Source: Paramecium octaurelia
Taxonomy: Eukaryota; Ciliophora; Oligohymenophorea; Peniculida; Parameciidae
Assembly (NCBI GenBank): GCA_905182995.1
Contig: CAJJDP010000097.1
Location: 3,897-67,896 of the forward strand
Direction of reading: 5' to 3'
DNA: 64,000 bases
This document shows positions 38,171-49,234 of the stretch, one piece after another. Each line of letters opens with the position of its first letter. The first letter of the stretch is position 1. Both the position numbers and the translations under genes were made by a program. The notes beneath the pieces are model-generated. The model saw nothing but the letters and a program-made list of their open reading frames with translations. It did not search any database and was not told the origin of the DNA.

Positions 38171-40173
38171 ATGAGTAGAAACTAATGCTAGTGCGAGGCA
38201 CAGATTCATAAGCTAATAAATAATTGTATTAGTTGTGGTCGAATTGTGTGTTCAGTGGAAGGAGAAGGGCCATGTTTATTTTGTGGGAATCCAATAATGA
38301 AGAAAGGGGAAGTTGTCATTGATGATTCACAATTTCCCGATATGGAATCAAAGACAGCCTATTCAAAGGCTTTGATGCACAAGGATAAACTATTAGATTT
38401 TCATAGGCGAGATGTTCATTAATCAAACATTATCGATGATCAAGCAGATTATTATTAGATTGTAGATGATGTTTGGTAAAATGAGGATATTCGATCATAA
38501 GCTGTGATTAAGTTAATGCAATAGGCTGATGCTGAATAAACCATTAATACAAAACAGGTCTTTGATTATCAGACAAGTAAGCTAATAATTTTGTATAGGT
38601 TTTAGTGCAATTTAAATTGGAGAAAGAGTGTGATGCCAAATAGGCTGATGAGTTCAGAGACGAAGCGAAATAATTATTAAAGGAAGCAGAATTGGCATAG
38701 AAGAAGAAGAATCAAGCCAATTCTAAGACTTAACATTTGGCAGACAATTAGGAATATTAAAAATTATACAATGAGATAATTACTAACTTAAATAACGAGA
38801 CTAAAAAGGAATCTAAAAAGTAGAACAATAAGAATAATAAAATGAATCAGAATAACCAATAGTTCAAACCAACAACTTGTGGCGTCTAATTCACAGATGA
38901 GTATTTCCAAGATTTTTAAAAGGAACTCCTCAAAGTTGTAAATTAAGAATAGAAGTAAGACATGTTTGATGAATAATTTTTCAAAGTAGAAGATGGAATA
39001 GGTTGTTTGTCTATGCATTAACCGTGGGCATAGTTGGTGGTTGAAGGTTTTAAGAGAATTGAAGGAAGAATGTGGGGAACCAATTATAAGGGTCCTTTGT
39101 GGATTCATGCTGGCGCCAAATAGCCTGAGACAGAATTGATATCTGCTATAGAGCATCAATACTCCTAATTGTATGGGAAGTTGAATAATGTGCCTCCTTT
39201 TCCAGCACGTTATCCTACAGGAGTATTGATTGGAGTTGTGGATATGGTTGGTTATGTGAGGGCAGCAGAATATAATAAGCTTGTGCCTAAGGAGTAATAA
39301 GAAGAGGGAGACACAGAATTCAAGTTTGTCTTTAGAAACCCAAGAAAATTATTGATACCAATCCAAATGAGAGGGTCCAATAACATCTTCAAATTGGATG
39401 ATGACATATTGAAGATTGCAATTAAACAATTGGAAAAAGTACCCGTCAAATGGGGCCCTTATTTGGTGGATCCAAAGGATGTGGCAAAGGAAGCAATAGG
39501 GGAGAAGTAAGTTGATGATACAATGTCGAAGATCTAAGAGTAGTTTGTGATAAATAACATCAATGAGATTCAAGATAAATCTGCAAATGAATCCTAAAAT
39601 ATTGAGAATTAAATAGTGCAAGATTAATCTTAGATTATCAATTAATCATAATAATCAGAAAAGAGATATCAATAAGTGTAATCTATCGACAGTTCATTTG
39701 AAAAATAATTGGAATGGGGTATACTAATTAAGGATGTTCTAAAGAGGGATCAACTGGTGAGAATGGCCAATTTCTTATCGACAAAGATCAAGAAGTAGAA
39801 TAATTAAAAGGGACCTCTCAAATTGTCTTTTACGGCAAAGAATTAATTGCCATGTCATGACATTATTACGAGTTCAATTTCAAACATAACTGGGAATGAG
39901 AACCAATATGATAATTGCACAGTTCATTTCTTTAAATTGGCAGATAAGAAAGTGACCATTCAAAATGCCACTGCTTTGATTGTGATTGGTCAAACTATGG
40001 AATTTACACATAACAATCAATTGATCTAATTATAGTAGGGGAAAGTATTTCTTGTAGAAGAGGGGTACACTTTGAATGGGTAGTTTGGTGGCAGTTAACA
40101 AGAGGAAAATGTGTTAAAAGACATTAGTTAAGATTATGTATTTAAAACCTGGTTGATATAATTATAATAATGA
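38171..40173 (+). CDS. TRIP4: activating signal cointegrator 1 homologue (zinc finger plus ASCH)
   Basis: 657 residues, one 29-nt intron (38577-38605). The N-terminal C2HC5-type zinc finger is visible as [15 protein letters not shown] and GPCLFCGNP. The ASCH domain near the middle has [33 protein letters not shown] and [15 protein letters not shown], as in human TRIP4/ASC-1. In animals this protein is part of the ASCC complex, which splits collided ribosomes and acts in transcription and repair. A C-terminal region of about 200 residues is extra. Its TGA stop overlaps the ATG of the RPE gene by 3 bases on the same strand. Confidence 0.92.
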
Positions 40174-40892
40174 TAAAAATTGCACCTTCTATTTTGACAT
40201 GTGATTTTTCTATATTCTATGAGGAATGTGATAAGTTATTGAAGATGGGAGTGGATTGGTTACATCTGGATGTAATGGATGGACACTTCGTTCCCAATCT
40301 CACTTTCGGACCTCCCATCATAAAATGTTTAACTCGCAGATTGTAAAATAGGACATTCATTGATTTGCATTGCATGATATAGGAACCTAGAAAATGGATA
40401 AAGGATCTGTCAAATGCAGGTGGTCATTAGATGACTGTGCATTATGAATCAGACATTGGCAACATTGAAGAATTATCATAAATGATTAAGAGTGCAGGCA
40501 TGAGACCAGCATTAGCTTTGAAGCCCAAAACACTCATTGATCACACCTTAATAGAAATATTTGATAAATAATTATTTGATATGATCCTGATTATGACAGT
40601 TGGTATAAAATCACCTAATCAAAGAACCTGGATTTGGGGGATAGAAATTCATGACTGATATGTTGCCCAAAGTAACTCAACTTAGACAAAGATATCCTAA
40701 AATTGATATCCAAGTTGATGGTGGTGTGAATTGCGATAATGTCATTAGTTGCTATGAGGCAGGAGCCAATGTAATAGTGTCTGGCAGTGGAAGTACATCC
40801 CATAAATATTATAAATAGTTGTCAATGCCAAAGACCCACAGCAATCTATTAATTATATGAAAGAGTGTGGATGCTAACATTTCAAATGGTGA
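40170..40892 (+). CDS. RPE: ribulose-phosphate 3-epimerase
   Basis: 224 residues. It interconverts ribulose-5-phosphate and xylulose-5-phosphate in the pentose phosphate pathway. The start [13 protein letters not shown] is the family N-terminus. [18 protein letters not shown] gives the metal and acid residues, TVHYE the central His, MTVEPGFGGQKF the phosphate loop and VDGGV the final Asp. Introns lie at 40603-40624 (22 nt, ending in AAG; it splits the invariant EPGFGGQ motif, so the splice is certain) and 40793-40818. ATG starts one base before the TRIP4 stop. The stop lies 9 bp from the stop of the convergent RAP gene. Confidence 0.96.
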
Positions 40893-40901
40893 ATACATAA
40901 A

Positions 40902-41564
40902 TCATATACGGTTATCATTATTATCTATTTCTCTAACATTGAATCCCTTTTTTATTAGGTAATTATATTTCTACTGGTATTGACCAGTCTTCCTCTCTTT
41001 GAAGTGAATGTAGTGTTTATACCCATTAACCTCCACTATCGTATTCGAGTTTGGTAAGAAGAAATCACAATGATATAATCCCACCTCGTACTCTTTGATG
41101 TAGGGCTCATTCAAAGTCTACTCGAATTGTTTCTACATACTGGATTCCTACAAAATGAACTTACCCTTTTTGTAATCGGTTTCATGTGGTAACATGGATT
41201 GCAAGTAATAATACATTTTCTGATGTTTTATGTGCTGCTATTTGCAAAATTCAACCAGTCCGCTATTCTCAGTCAACGACAAATATAAGAGCAAATCAGG
41301 CACTAGATTCGAAGCTGTTATTTTGCTTAAATCAATTGTCATCGGGATTGCTTGGCAGAGATTATGCCTTGCAGCAATGCCTAGGATTGATTATAAATAA
41401 ATATTATCATTCTGTCTAATCTTACTCAGTTGTTGAAGAGCCTTAGTTATCGTAATTGTTGATCCCAATCGTTCTTTTTCCATATCCACTATTAATTTTT
41501 TCAATAAAAAATGGTCGATGGTCTCCGAACCAGACAAATATGCAAGTAATTCTTATTAGATCAT
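40902..41564 (-). CDS. RAP-domain protein
   Basis: 220 residues, no intron seen. The last 75 residues form a RAP-like domain (restriction-endonuclease-like fold): YHCDFFLPNSNTIVEVNG, HYIHFKERKTGQ and LIKKGFNVREI. The N-terminal part is helical with short repeats, as in FASTK and organelle RNA-binding proteins. Known RAP proteins act mostly in mitochondrial or plastid RNA processing, so a mitochondrial role is inferred. The start MIQQELLAYL is the first ATG after an in-frame TGA. A coding-like extension upstream (MFIQDNTKGCVQNLMK) suggests an unplaced exon. Confidence 0.78.
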
Positions 41565-41696
41565 TCATACTTTCATCAAATTCTAAACACAGCCCTTTGT
41601 ATTATCCTAAATGAACATAGGAATTTTAGATTTTAAATAGTAATGCTCTTAAATTATTCATAATATTATATTTATAATTTATGATTATCCAAACCC

Positions 41697-42395
41697 TCAT
41701 TTTGTAAACACATATATTCCTGCTCCAATAGCCAATATCAAAAGAATGACGAATATCAAATTTGTGCTTGAACCGCTACCACTCACATTTGGTTTAACTC
41801 CTTTAATTTATTCAATTATTTATACCTGTTATTACACCCACCTATAATTTCTCTAATTACTTGTAAGCACTCTGAGAATGATTTGCATCATGGAATGCAG
41901 CAGTTGCATCGTCACCTGCTTTTCCCAACAAGATTGCTGGACCACCTGGATGATCATCTTAGAAATCTGTCACATCGTACACTTTTCCTTCTATAACCAT
42001 CCATAAGTCCTCCTTTTTATTATGTAGTGCTAATTCCTCCCATGAAATCTAACGATTTGGATTAAAATTATTCTAAGAGTTGATCATCAGATTTCTACTT
42101 TTTGTTTTTTAGATTTCACAACCTTCACGTAATCACTTGGTTAGGGATCTGAAGTAAGTGTTCCAACTAATCTAGCATTTCTGAGGGAACGAGCATAATT
42201 TGAATGGTTCACCTCTAGAAATTTCTAAGTCCCATCCATTCCACCATATTTAAGCAAGATATCATCACCTCCTGGATGTTCGGCCAAATAAGTTGTTACA
42301 TCAAACACCTCTCCCTCTATCACAACCCAAAGTGATGTTCGATTACTATGATCAGCCAACTCATTCCATCCCACTATTCTTTTCTCTCCGTTCAT
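41697..42395 (-). CDS. tail-anchored protein with two cytochrome b5 domains
   Basis: 215 residues. Two tandem cytochrome b5 domains each keep the heme-binding HPGG (AEHPGGDDILL; DDHPGGPAILL) and the second ligand His (EVNHSNYA; DANHSQSA). A single C-terminal hydrophobic helix of about 20 residues (LIFVILLILAIGAGIYVF) ends two residues before the stop, the pattern of a tail anchor in ER or outer mitochondrial membrane. The protein probably passes electrons to a membrane oxidase or desaturase. Introns: 42073-42098 between the two domains and 41801-41825 (ending in AAG) before the anchor. Confidence 0.93.
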
Positions 42396-42588
42396 TTAAT
42401 AAAATATCTAATTAAATTTATCTCAATTTCTTAACCATATATTAATAGCTTACCCATATTAATCATCCTTCCAGGATCAAACTATCTCTATCACTACATC
42501 ATCTACATAATATCTCATATGCTTTACTAGAGATACAAGCAATCATTAATTATAATAATCCATTATTTAAATTAAAAAAAACAATTAA
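42396..42588. other. short intergenic interval
   Basis: Between two minus-strand genes; no feature seen. Confidence 0.5.
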
Positions 42589-45223
42589 TCAATCAAATTT
42601 TATCAGAAATTTTTCTCTAACTCTAGCTCTGCATAAGGGACACTCCAATTTAGTCTATAACCATTATTTCCAACAATCTTAACATGCCACATGACCACAT
42701 TTTTCAGATTTACACATCACTTTGTCAGGCGTGTTAGACCAACAAATCACACATTTCATATTATCAATTTCCAATTGTTCTTCAGTTATATGAACATCAT
42801 CCTTAGTGTCCGTCTGTCCAATCAATTGCTCAATGGTTATTTTTTCACATTGTTATTCTACAGGAAGTGATTTCTTTTAAGGGTTATAAAGATCTCCCAA
42901 AAGTGTTTTATTTAACATTATCTTTCTCTTTGACGTCTATATCTAAACTGGTTATTTGATGTTAAATTTGATGGTTTATCCTTTATTGTTCTCAATTTTT
43001 TAAGTATCCTTTCTATTCTCACCTAAGATCTCTGATCTTACCAAAGTGGCTCCTTGCTAAAAGGGATAGAATTTATATAAATACTTTCTTTAATTCTTTG
43101 ATAAGATCAGGAAAAGTCAGAACTTTTGGAAATTGCTGATCTTTCCACAATAATTTTTATTAAAATTTTTCATCTAAAACTACTAAATTACATGGACTCA
43201 ATGGATCAAGTATATGCTATAATCTTGAGAGATTTCTGATTGCATTCACCATACTGAAATACTTTCTATCGTACTATAATATTTAAATTTATTACATTAT
43301 TTTTTTAATTCTTAAGCCACTCTAACTTCAAGTTCAATTGCAATTGAGGTAGTTGATCATGTCCATTTTCTTGGTAATACATAAATTGACTAGCCCAAGG
43401 AACTCCCAATAAAAACACTGTTATTTAGGATTGGTTTTTTAGCGTTTATGGATGCTTAAGTTAATAATCTAACTATATTTAGATGGCTTCCTGTAATTGA
43501 TCCAAAAACAAATCATTAAACACTGTGTAGATGGACGGCATAGTATCACCAACAATCGTATTGGATCTACATTTATTGAGAAATAGTTTAATTATCTCAT
43601 AGATGCTTTTTTTCTATTCAGTATTGATAAATAATAAGTACATTCTAATATTTGATCCACTAAAACTCTTTATTTACTCCAAGGGATGAGAGTATAGAAT
43701 GTTGACTCCATATGTCTTAGCATTTTTACATGAAGGATTTGGAGGAAAAAAGAGTGATAAATCCATGTCCATTTAACAAATAATTAATCTATTAGAACTA
43801 TTTACCAATCTCAAGTATCATGGCATCGAAGTTTTATTCTGTTTTATTTAAATAATCGATATTGTAATTTTAAACTTAGCTGACTATGGTTTGATTGATT
43901 TTCAATTCTTAAACTGGAATCTGAGGATAAAATTAAAAATGGATATTAAATTCAGTCTTGAACAGCTTGGCAGGATAGGAGTGTTAAGTGATAATTACAA
44001 TATTCTAGACGCCGTTGTTTTACAATTTGTTCATGCCGCAAAGGGGACTCAAGCATAAAAGATTTAGGTTAAATGAATTTTAAACATTATCTATGAAAAG
44101 TACTAATTTATAATCTCTGTAATTTTATTATTCTGCAGCTTAGATGGATTTATCTACTGATATTTTGTCATTAGTTGGAACAAGCACTTAATTATTAAAT
44201 TATTATTATTATTAACTTACTACTTCTTGCTCATTTGAATCCTGCAATTCAAATGTTTATTTTATAAATATATACCATTGTTGCATTAGATACCTTTAAG
44301 GTAAATTGTATATTTCATCCAAATATTATTCATAATTTGAGGAATCAATACAAGTGTATTTGGGTTATTGAAAAGCACCATTAGATTTAACGAAATATTG
44401 CTATAATTACATAAAAAATTCTGAGTCTGGTATTTTTTAAGTACACTAAGTTACAATTAAGGCAATCTTATTGGATTCGAAAATAAATTCATCCTTTTGG
44501 TTGTTGATATTCTAGTAGTTATATCAAGTGTTACTTAAGCAAATTAGACGATTCTATTACAGAAGGCTACAATGGGCATTAGAATGTCATATTGTTATTG
44601 TGTAAGGGTGCAAGTTTGAAAAGTCTGATTAGGCTGAAATTATTTGGAGAGCAATTTTAGTTTGGTATGCATTTATTAATCCCATTTAGACGGAGTTTTG
44701 TAAGGTACAAAGAAGGCCTTGATCATTTGGGATATGGTGTGAGAACTAATTGATGCACTCATTGCTTTTTCTAATTTGAGAGGTAAATCATGTGCGTCCT
44801 CAAAGATAAGCGTGGCATTGTTAAATTTTTGGAAGAACTACCATATCCACACACATCACTTACCAGATTATCAAATATATCCTAGTGGGTTCCAACTCTA
44901 AATGTGGTTTGATGATTTCTGAAATATTTGTAGGAACAAACATATTCAAATTCGAGTTGCTTATGCATGGTTTCCACATCAACAAAATCATAGATATGCG
45001 AAAGTTGTTTGTCCTTATCGCATGTACGTTCACATAATTGTGTAATTATGGTCATGTCTTTTTTGAATGGAGTGTGACAGAGTGATGTCAGACTCCTTTT
45101 GAGGTAGTAGTACTACTCCAAATCTTGCTTAGTCTTTTGCCAGTAGGCGAAGGAGGGGAGCAGTTGAGATCCGCTCTCGATAATTGCGTTTTCTTACTTC
45201 TCTAAAATTTATTCAATATTCAT
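42589..45223 (-). CDS. RTEL1/XPD-like helicase homologue, degenerate motor, RING finger
   Basis: 835 residues, introns at 44838-44863, 44512-44534, 43614-43641, 43274-43295 and 43057-43084. The layout follows DEAD_2 plus HELICc2 helicases. Four cysteines at about 49, 64, 68 and 96 fit the Fe-S cluster; the Walker B equivalent is LIFEDAHDLPLK (EDAH, not DEAH); FEESNKIALIVT-like sequence and GFITLFSSKSFM match helicase domain 2, then VVLDEKF. The Walker A position reads NAIIESGSQLLPS, without GKT, and motif VI reads NAIRNLSRLQHI instead of QxxGRxxR. The N-terminus is short. A C-terminal RING (CVICWSN, CGHVACQDCW, CPLC) recalls the RTEL1 C4C4 RING. It is probably a catalytically dead helicase acting as a ubiquitin ligase or scaffold, or a decaying gene. 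Confidence 0.78.
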
Positions 45224-45369
45224 TTTATTAAATACTGATTTATTTATGTGAATTAAAAGCAAGAGTAGAGAATTAGATTAAATTCAGAGTTTAGATAATT
45301 CTATAAAATTAACATGCATATGTGTTAATTAATATTTATTTGAAAAATAATATAGACAAGGGGAGGAGG
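45224..45369. other. divergent promoter interval
   Basis: 146 bp between the RTEL1-like gene (-) and the candidate membrane protein gene (+). AT-rich; no motif recognised. Confidence 0.4.
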
Positions 45370-45896
45370 ATGAATTCAAAATACTTGATTACTAGTCTAC
45401 ACAGAAGTTTGTGTTATTTGTCGTATTGCTTGATTCAGTTAATAATTTCGACAATGCTACTCATTTACGTAAGATGGTTGAATGTCAAAATTAGGTCATT
45501 TTGGATCGACACAAGTACTCTTCACTTTGATATATCTAGAGTTTGGACAAACCTCCCGTTCTCATTTGTGAGGGACTGTTGACTTTCACAATTTGCACAG
45601 ATTTGGCACTCAAGGTATTAATGGAAGGAAGAGTATTATAAATTATTATTTTATATTTTTACTCTAAATAAAGGAATTCTTCACAACCGCCTGGAATGTG
45701 TTAGATTTTTGCGCATTTTTGTCAATCATCTTGTGTATAAGATTGCAATATGAAGTGTATTATGATGAGATTTTTGGGATTTCGCTGATGTCTATGCGTT
45801 ACTTGTCACTAACAGTGAGGATGGTAGTCCTTTTCAAATAGTATATAAATGGTCTCAATTCGATAGGTCCTATTTTGTATAGATGATGCAATAGCA
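45370..45896 (+). CDS. possible small multi-exon membrane protein
   Basis: The last exon is clear: EFFTTAWNVLDFCAF, LSIILCIRLQYEVYY, MSMRYLSLTVRMVVLFKQ and GPILYR-TGA, with two hydrophobic helices. Upstream, MNSKYLITSLHRSLCYL to MLLIY runs to a good GTAAG donor (intron 45469-45494), a small exon follows, then an intron at 45517-45541 and a possible CAG-ending one at 45570-45602. The join into the last exon is one base out of frame near 45655, so the model is incomplete or the gene is damaged. Family not recognised. Confidence 0.45.
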
Positions 45897-46135
45897 AAGA
45901 GACATTTTAATTTTTAAAAGATCCAAAAATCAAGATCTCAGTATCTTGGATATAAGTTCTGAGATATTGAATGACTCGTAATTTGTTGAAACTATGAAAC
46001 TTGTTAGTGAATGATATTATAAAAATAATCAATTTTATTTCATTTTTAAATAAGATATTTAAAGCAAATTTTCTTTTCTTCATCTGAAACATTAAAAAAT
46101 ATTAAATTAAACCTAAAATTCATAAGCCACTCAAC

Positions 46136-46928
46136 ATGCATCCACATTCTTTTCCTTATAAATTCACTTAATACCCTTACTAAACCCCTCTATACGTCTA
46201 CCCGTCATATCTCCCTCAACAATATTTCAATTACAATCAATTTCTACAATACAAACACCCGCAAATTCAATAGGCACCTTTACCACCAAAATAACAACAA
46301 TATATTCTCATCTCAGATGATGAAGAATGCGTACCAATCCAAAAAATAGATAAACCTGCACCTACCTAAATCCTCAATACAACTCAACCCCAAAAAAAAA
46401 CAGCCAAACTGCTGGACCTCGATACCCTTGAAGCATAAGGAAAGCTATATGACTATGAAAGTTCTTAATCCCCTCCATTGCCAAAGCGAATCATCAAAAA
46501 ACCACCAAAACCTCTCTATAAACCTTAGAAGAGGAAATAAATCAAAATTCGCAAAGAACCGATTCGACATTCCTATTAGAAGATTAAACAGGTGCAAATT
46601 GGAGCGGAAAGACAAGAGCTCAATTATCCTTAATCAAATGTGAAGGCAAAATTCATTAAAATCTATGAGAAACAAGAAGATAAATGTAAAAGTCATTTTA
46701 AATAAACTTAGTTTCTAAATTTTTTGACTAATTAAAACTTAATTTTTCAGAGGCTAATGATGAAGATATTGCAATTGTTCTCAATATGGTCGGTAAAGAT
46801 TATCAAAAGGCGGAAACATTTATAAATGAGAACGGATCCTTCCTCCAATCCTACCTCCAAGGTACTAAATAACATCAATTTTAGATTATAAGGATTTATC
46901 CGAAGATGAGTCTACTATCAAAAAATGA
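46136..46928 (+). CDS. proline-rich protein with C-terminal UBA-like domain
   Basis: 249 residues, introns at 46692-46711 (20 nt) and 46862-46884. The first 60 residues are P/Y/Q-rich (YPYQTPLYVYPSYLPQQY), followed by a basic linker (PKRIIKKPPKPLYKPQKRK) and a helical C-terminal domain. Its centre DEDIAIVLNMVGKDYQKA and FINENGSFLQ resembles UBA/CUE ubiquitin-binding helices. A ubiquitin-adaptor role is inferred from that alone. The stop overlaps the end of the small convergent gene by 11 bp. Confidence 0.7.
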
Positions 46929-47136
46929 AAACAAAATCCATAATTATATACAAAGTACCTTATAATAAATTTAATTTCTTAATTCCATAGTACTCGTAAA
47001 AACTCATTCCAAAGTAAGAATAGAAATTATTCCAATCTCCAAAAGCCCCAGAGTTCCCATTTCTTGTCATCAGAAAATCATTCTACTTAAACGTAGTTAA
47101 ATTACTCGTGATATCCCTCACATCATCTTCACTCAT
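46918..47136 (-). CDS. small hypothetical protein
   Basis: 72 residues, no intron. MSEDDVRDITSNLTTFKQ, GAFGDWNNFYSYFGMSFYEYY and a hydrophobic end LYIIMDFVFIF. The composition (acidic start, many aromatic residues) looks like a real short protein. It fills the gap between two plus-strand genes and overlaps the stop of the UBA-like gene. No homologue recognised. Confidence 0.45.
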
Positions 47137-47239
47137 TCTAAAAGCAAGAATAAAAAATATGATTGTTCATTAAATATTAGTTTCTATGTCAAGCATATGT
47201 TATATGTCATTAATATTTATTTAAAAATAATTCTCTTGA

Positions 47240-49126
47240 ATGGAAGTAGAGGTTTTAATTCACAGTTTAATTGCTGGCTAAAGTGAAATATAATAAGATA
47301 AGCATTATGAAGATCAAAAAAACAAGAAGGTTGATGAATTGAAATAATGTATCTAAGACAAGTACTCTAAAAGTTTCATAAGCGTGACAGCTATTAAAGA
47401 AGATGTTTATTTGTTGACATTCCCTCTAGAGATTCACGTTGGAATACTAACCACTACTTTCGAGATTATAATAGACTTTCAGCAATTACAATTACAAATA
47501 CATGCTTACTTTACTAACAAACATGGATTGATTATAGTTAAATCTAAGGTACCTAATTGATAAAAAATTAGCTACTTAGACTTTCAGTTTGTCGATATAT
47601 GTTACGTTTAAATAACAATCTTCGAGTGGGGAGTTTTTTTATTAATCCAGTGTATGGTCAACTTGGATTTAATTTGTAATGTAATAATAATGACCAATGC
47701 TTCTTTGAATCAAATTTGCGTGAATCTGAATTCATCACTTACTTGGATAGTTTAATTGTAACAGCAATTCATTCTCTGAGGTTCCATTTTCTGAGGATTC
47801 TCTTTATGATCAATGAGATCAACCTAAAGCATTTTAAAGTCTTTGAAAATTACATGGATAATATTAGGTATCAAGAAGAAAACAACCCTTAGAAAAAAGA
47901 AAATTTCATATCTTGGAGGAAATTACCAAAAGATGCTGAAATCCTCTTAAGTAGAATTAAGAAAGTTGTAAAAAAGTAATTTATTATTTGAACAATTAAA
48001 TAGCAACATGCATTTGGAATTTAGCGCTAGGGAGTATGATGAATATGGACCATTAGTATAAAAGTAAGTAACGACAGATACCAAATGCTTAATTTAAATA
48101 TTACCAGTAGAAATGAATGATCTAGAAGTCGATAAATAATTTTTAATTTCTGAAGGTGGATTTTGTAACATCTACTCTAAGGAAATCTTTTATCACTTAT
48201 TAAAAGATGGTTAGAAATAACCGTAGTCTCAAAAGAGACCACTTGTTATTAAGACTGACAAAAATCCATAAGGAGAAAAAGTGAAAAAGGAGATTGAGAT
48301 TGTCATTAAATTAAGCGAAACACAAACTTTGGACCCAAGGTATTTTTAAACTCCAATTTTTTAGAGATTAATCTAATAATCGGCTTAAATATTTTAAATT
48401 TTCAGGATGTTGTCCTTATGTTGCTCAATTTTATTGTGTTCCTAATAAATTTGATAAGGTATTGATGGAAAGATATTATCATTCTTCATTGGACTTCTTT
48501 AAAGCAAAACAATTAGAAGTCCTCAGTTTATCAACCAGGGTTTTCATAGCTCATAGTATTGCCATGGGATTGAGATACATTCACAACTATGGCATCATAC
48601 ACATGGATATTAAGTCAGCCAATATTTTGATATCCAAGACTTTGATGGCCAAGATTACAGATTTTGGTGAGGCCATAAATAAGAGCAAATATTCAGACAA
48701 AGAGAAACCAGGTAAGACCATGCCCTTTTGTGCCCCAGAGATCCAACAGAAACTAGAACCAAACCAATATACATATGCATATGATATCTATTCCTTTGGT
48801 GTATTGCTTTTTGAACTATTGTTCGATCGATTCCCAATAGTAACATAATTATGCTATAAACATAGGATTTTAGAAGATAGAATTTAAAACCCTTAGAGGA
48901 GAAATTACATAAGTTGGCTTATTCAGTTAGGTATGATGAGAATTTTGATAAAGATTTGGGACCACAGGGGATTATGAAATATTTGGGAAGAATGTGTCTA
49001 TAATGTAAAAAATATTGCGATTATCTTCATATAGGTATGCAACCAGATCCAGCTCTTAGACCCAACATAGACAAGATGGTTTTAGTTTTGAAGGATTGTT
49101 TGACATATTTAGACAAAGTATATTGA
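47240..49126 (+). CDS. divergent protein kinase, first of a tandem pair (HMD catalytic loop)
   Basis: 594 residues. About 260 N-terminal residues of unknown fold (LTTTFEIIIDFQQLQLQ) precede a kinase domain: SEGGFCNIYSKE loop, LVIKTD lysine, VLMERYYHSSLDFF hinge, IIHMDIKSANIL with HMD for HRD, TDFGEAINK, and MPFCAPEIQQ. Four introns: 23 nt near 47550, 28 nt near 47975, 25 nt near 48341, and 48841-48866. The Asp, Asn, DFG and Lys are kept, so activity is possible. The missing Arg makes it a non-RD kinase, which usually does not need activation-loop phosphorylation. The gene 3' to it has the same layout and a shared intron position, so the two are old tandem duplicates. Confidence 0.82.
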
Positions 49127-49234
49127 AATTTATTTCAGCAATGTTTATTTCCTCCATTCTTTCTAAATAGAGTATTGCATTTCAGAACCTTATATCTAGA
49201 TTTCTATTTAAATATATAATTAATTGTAAATAAA

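Noticed and set aside
38788-39621. Minus-strand open frames of 65-123 codons
   Set aside because: Shadows of TRIP4, whose zinc-finger and ASCH motifs are clear on the plus strand.
43760-43800. A separate gene starting MDMDLSLFFPP inside the RTEL1-like region
   Set aside because: A neighbouring frame aligns to helicase domain 2 and joins cleanly on both sides through a 28-nt intron.
44281-44710. Plus-strand ciliate-code frame (AILLDSKINSSFWLL) as a gene
   Set aside because: The minus strand here carries the RTEL1-like coding sequence with properly spliced exons; the plus frame has no start or family match.
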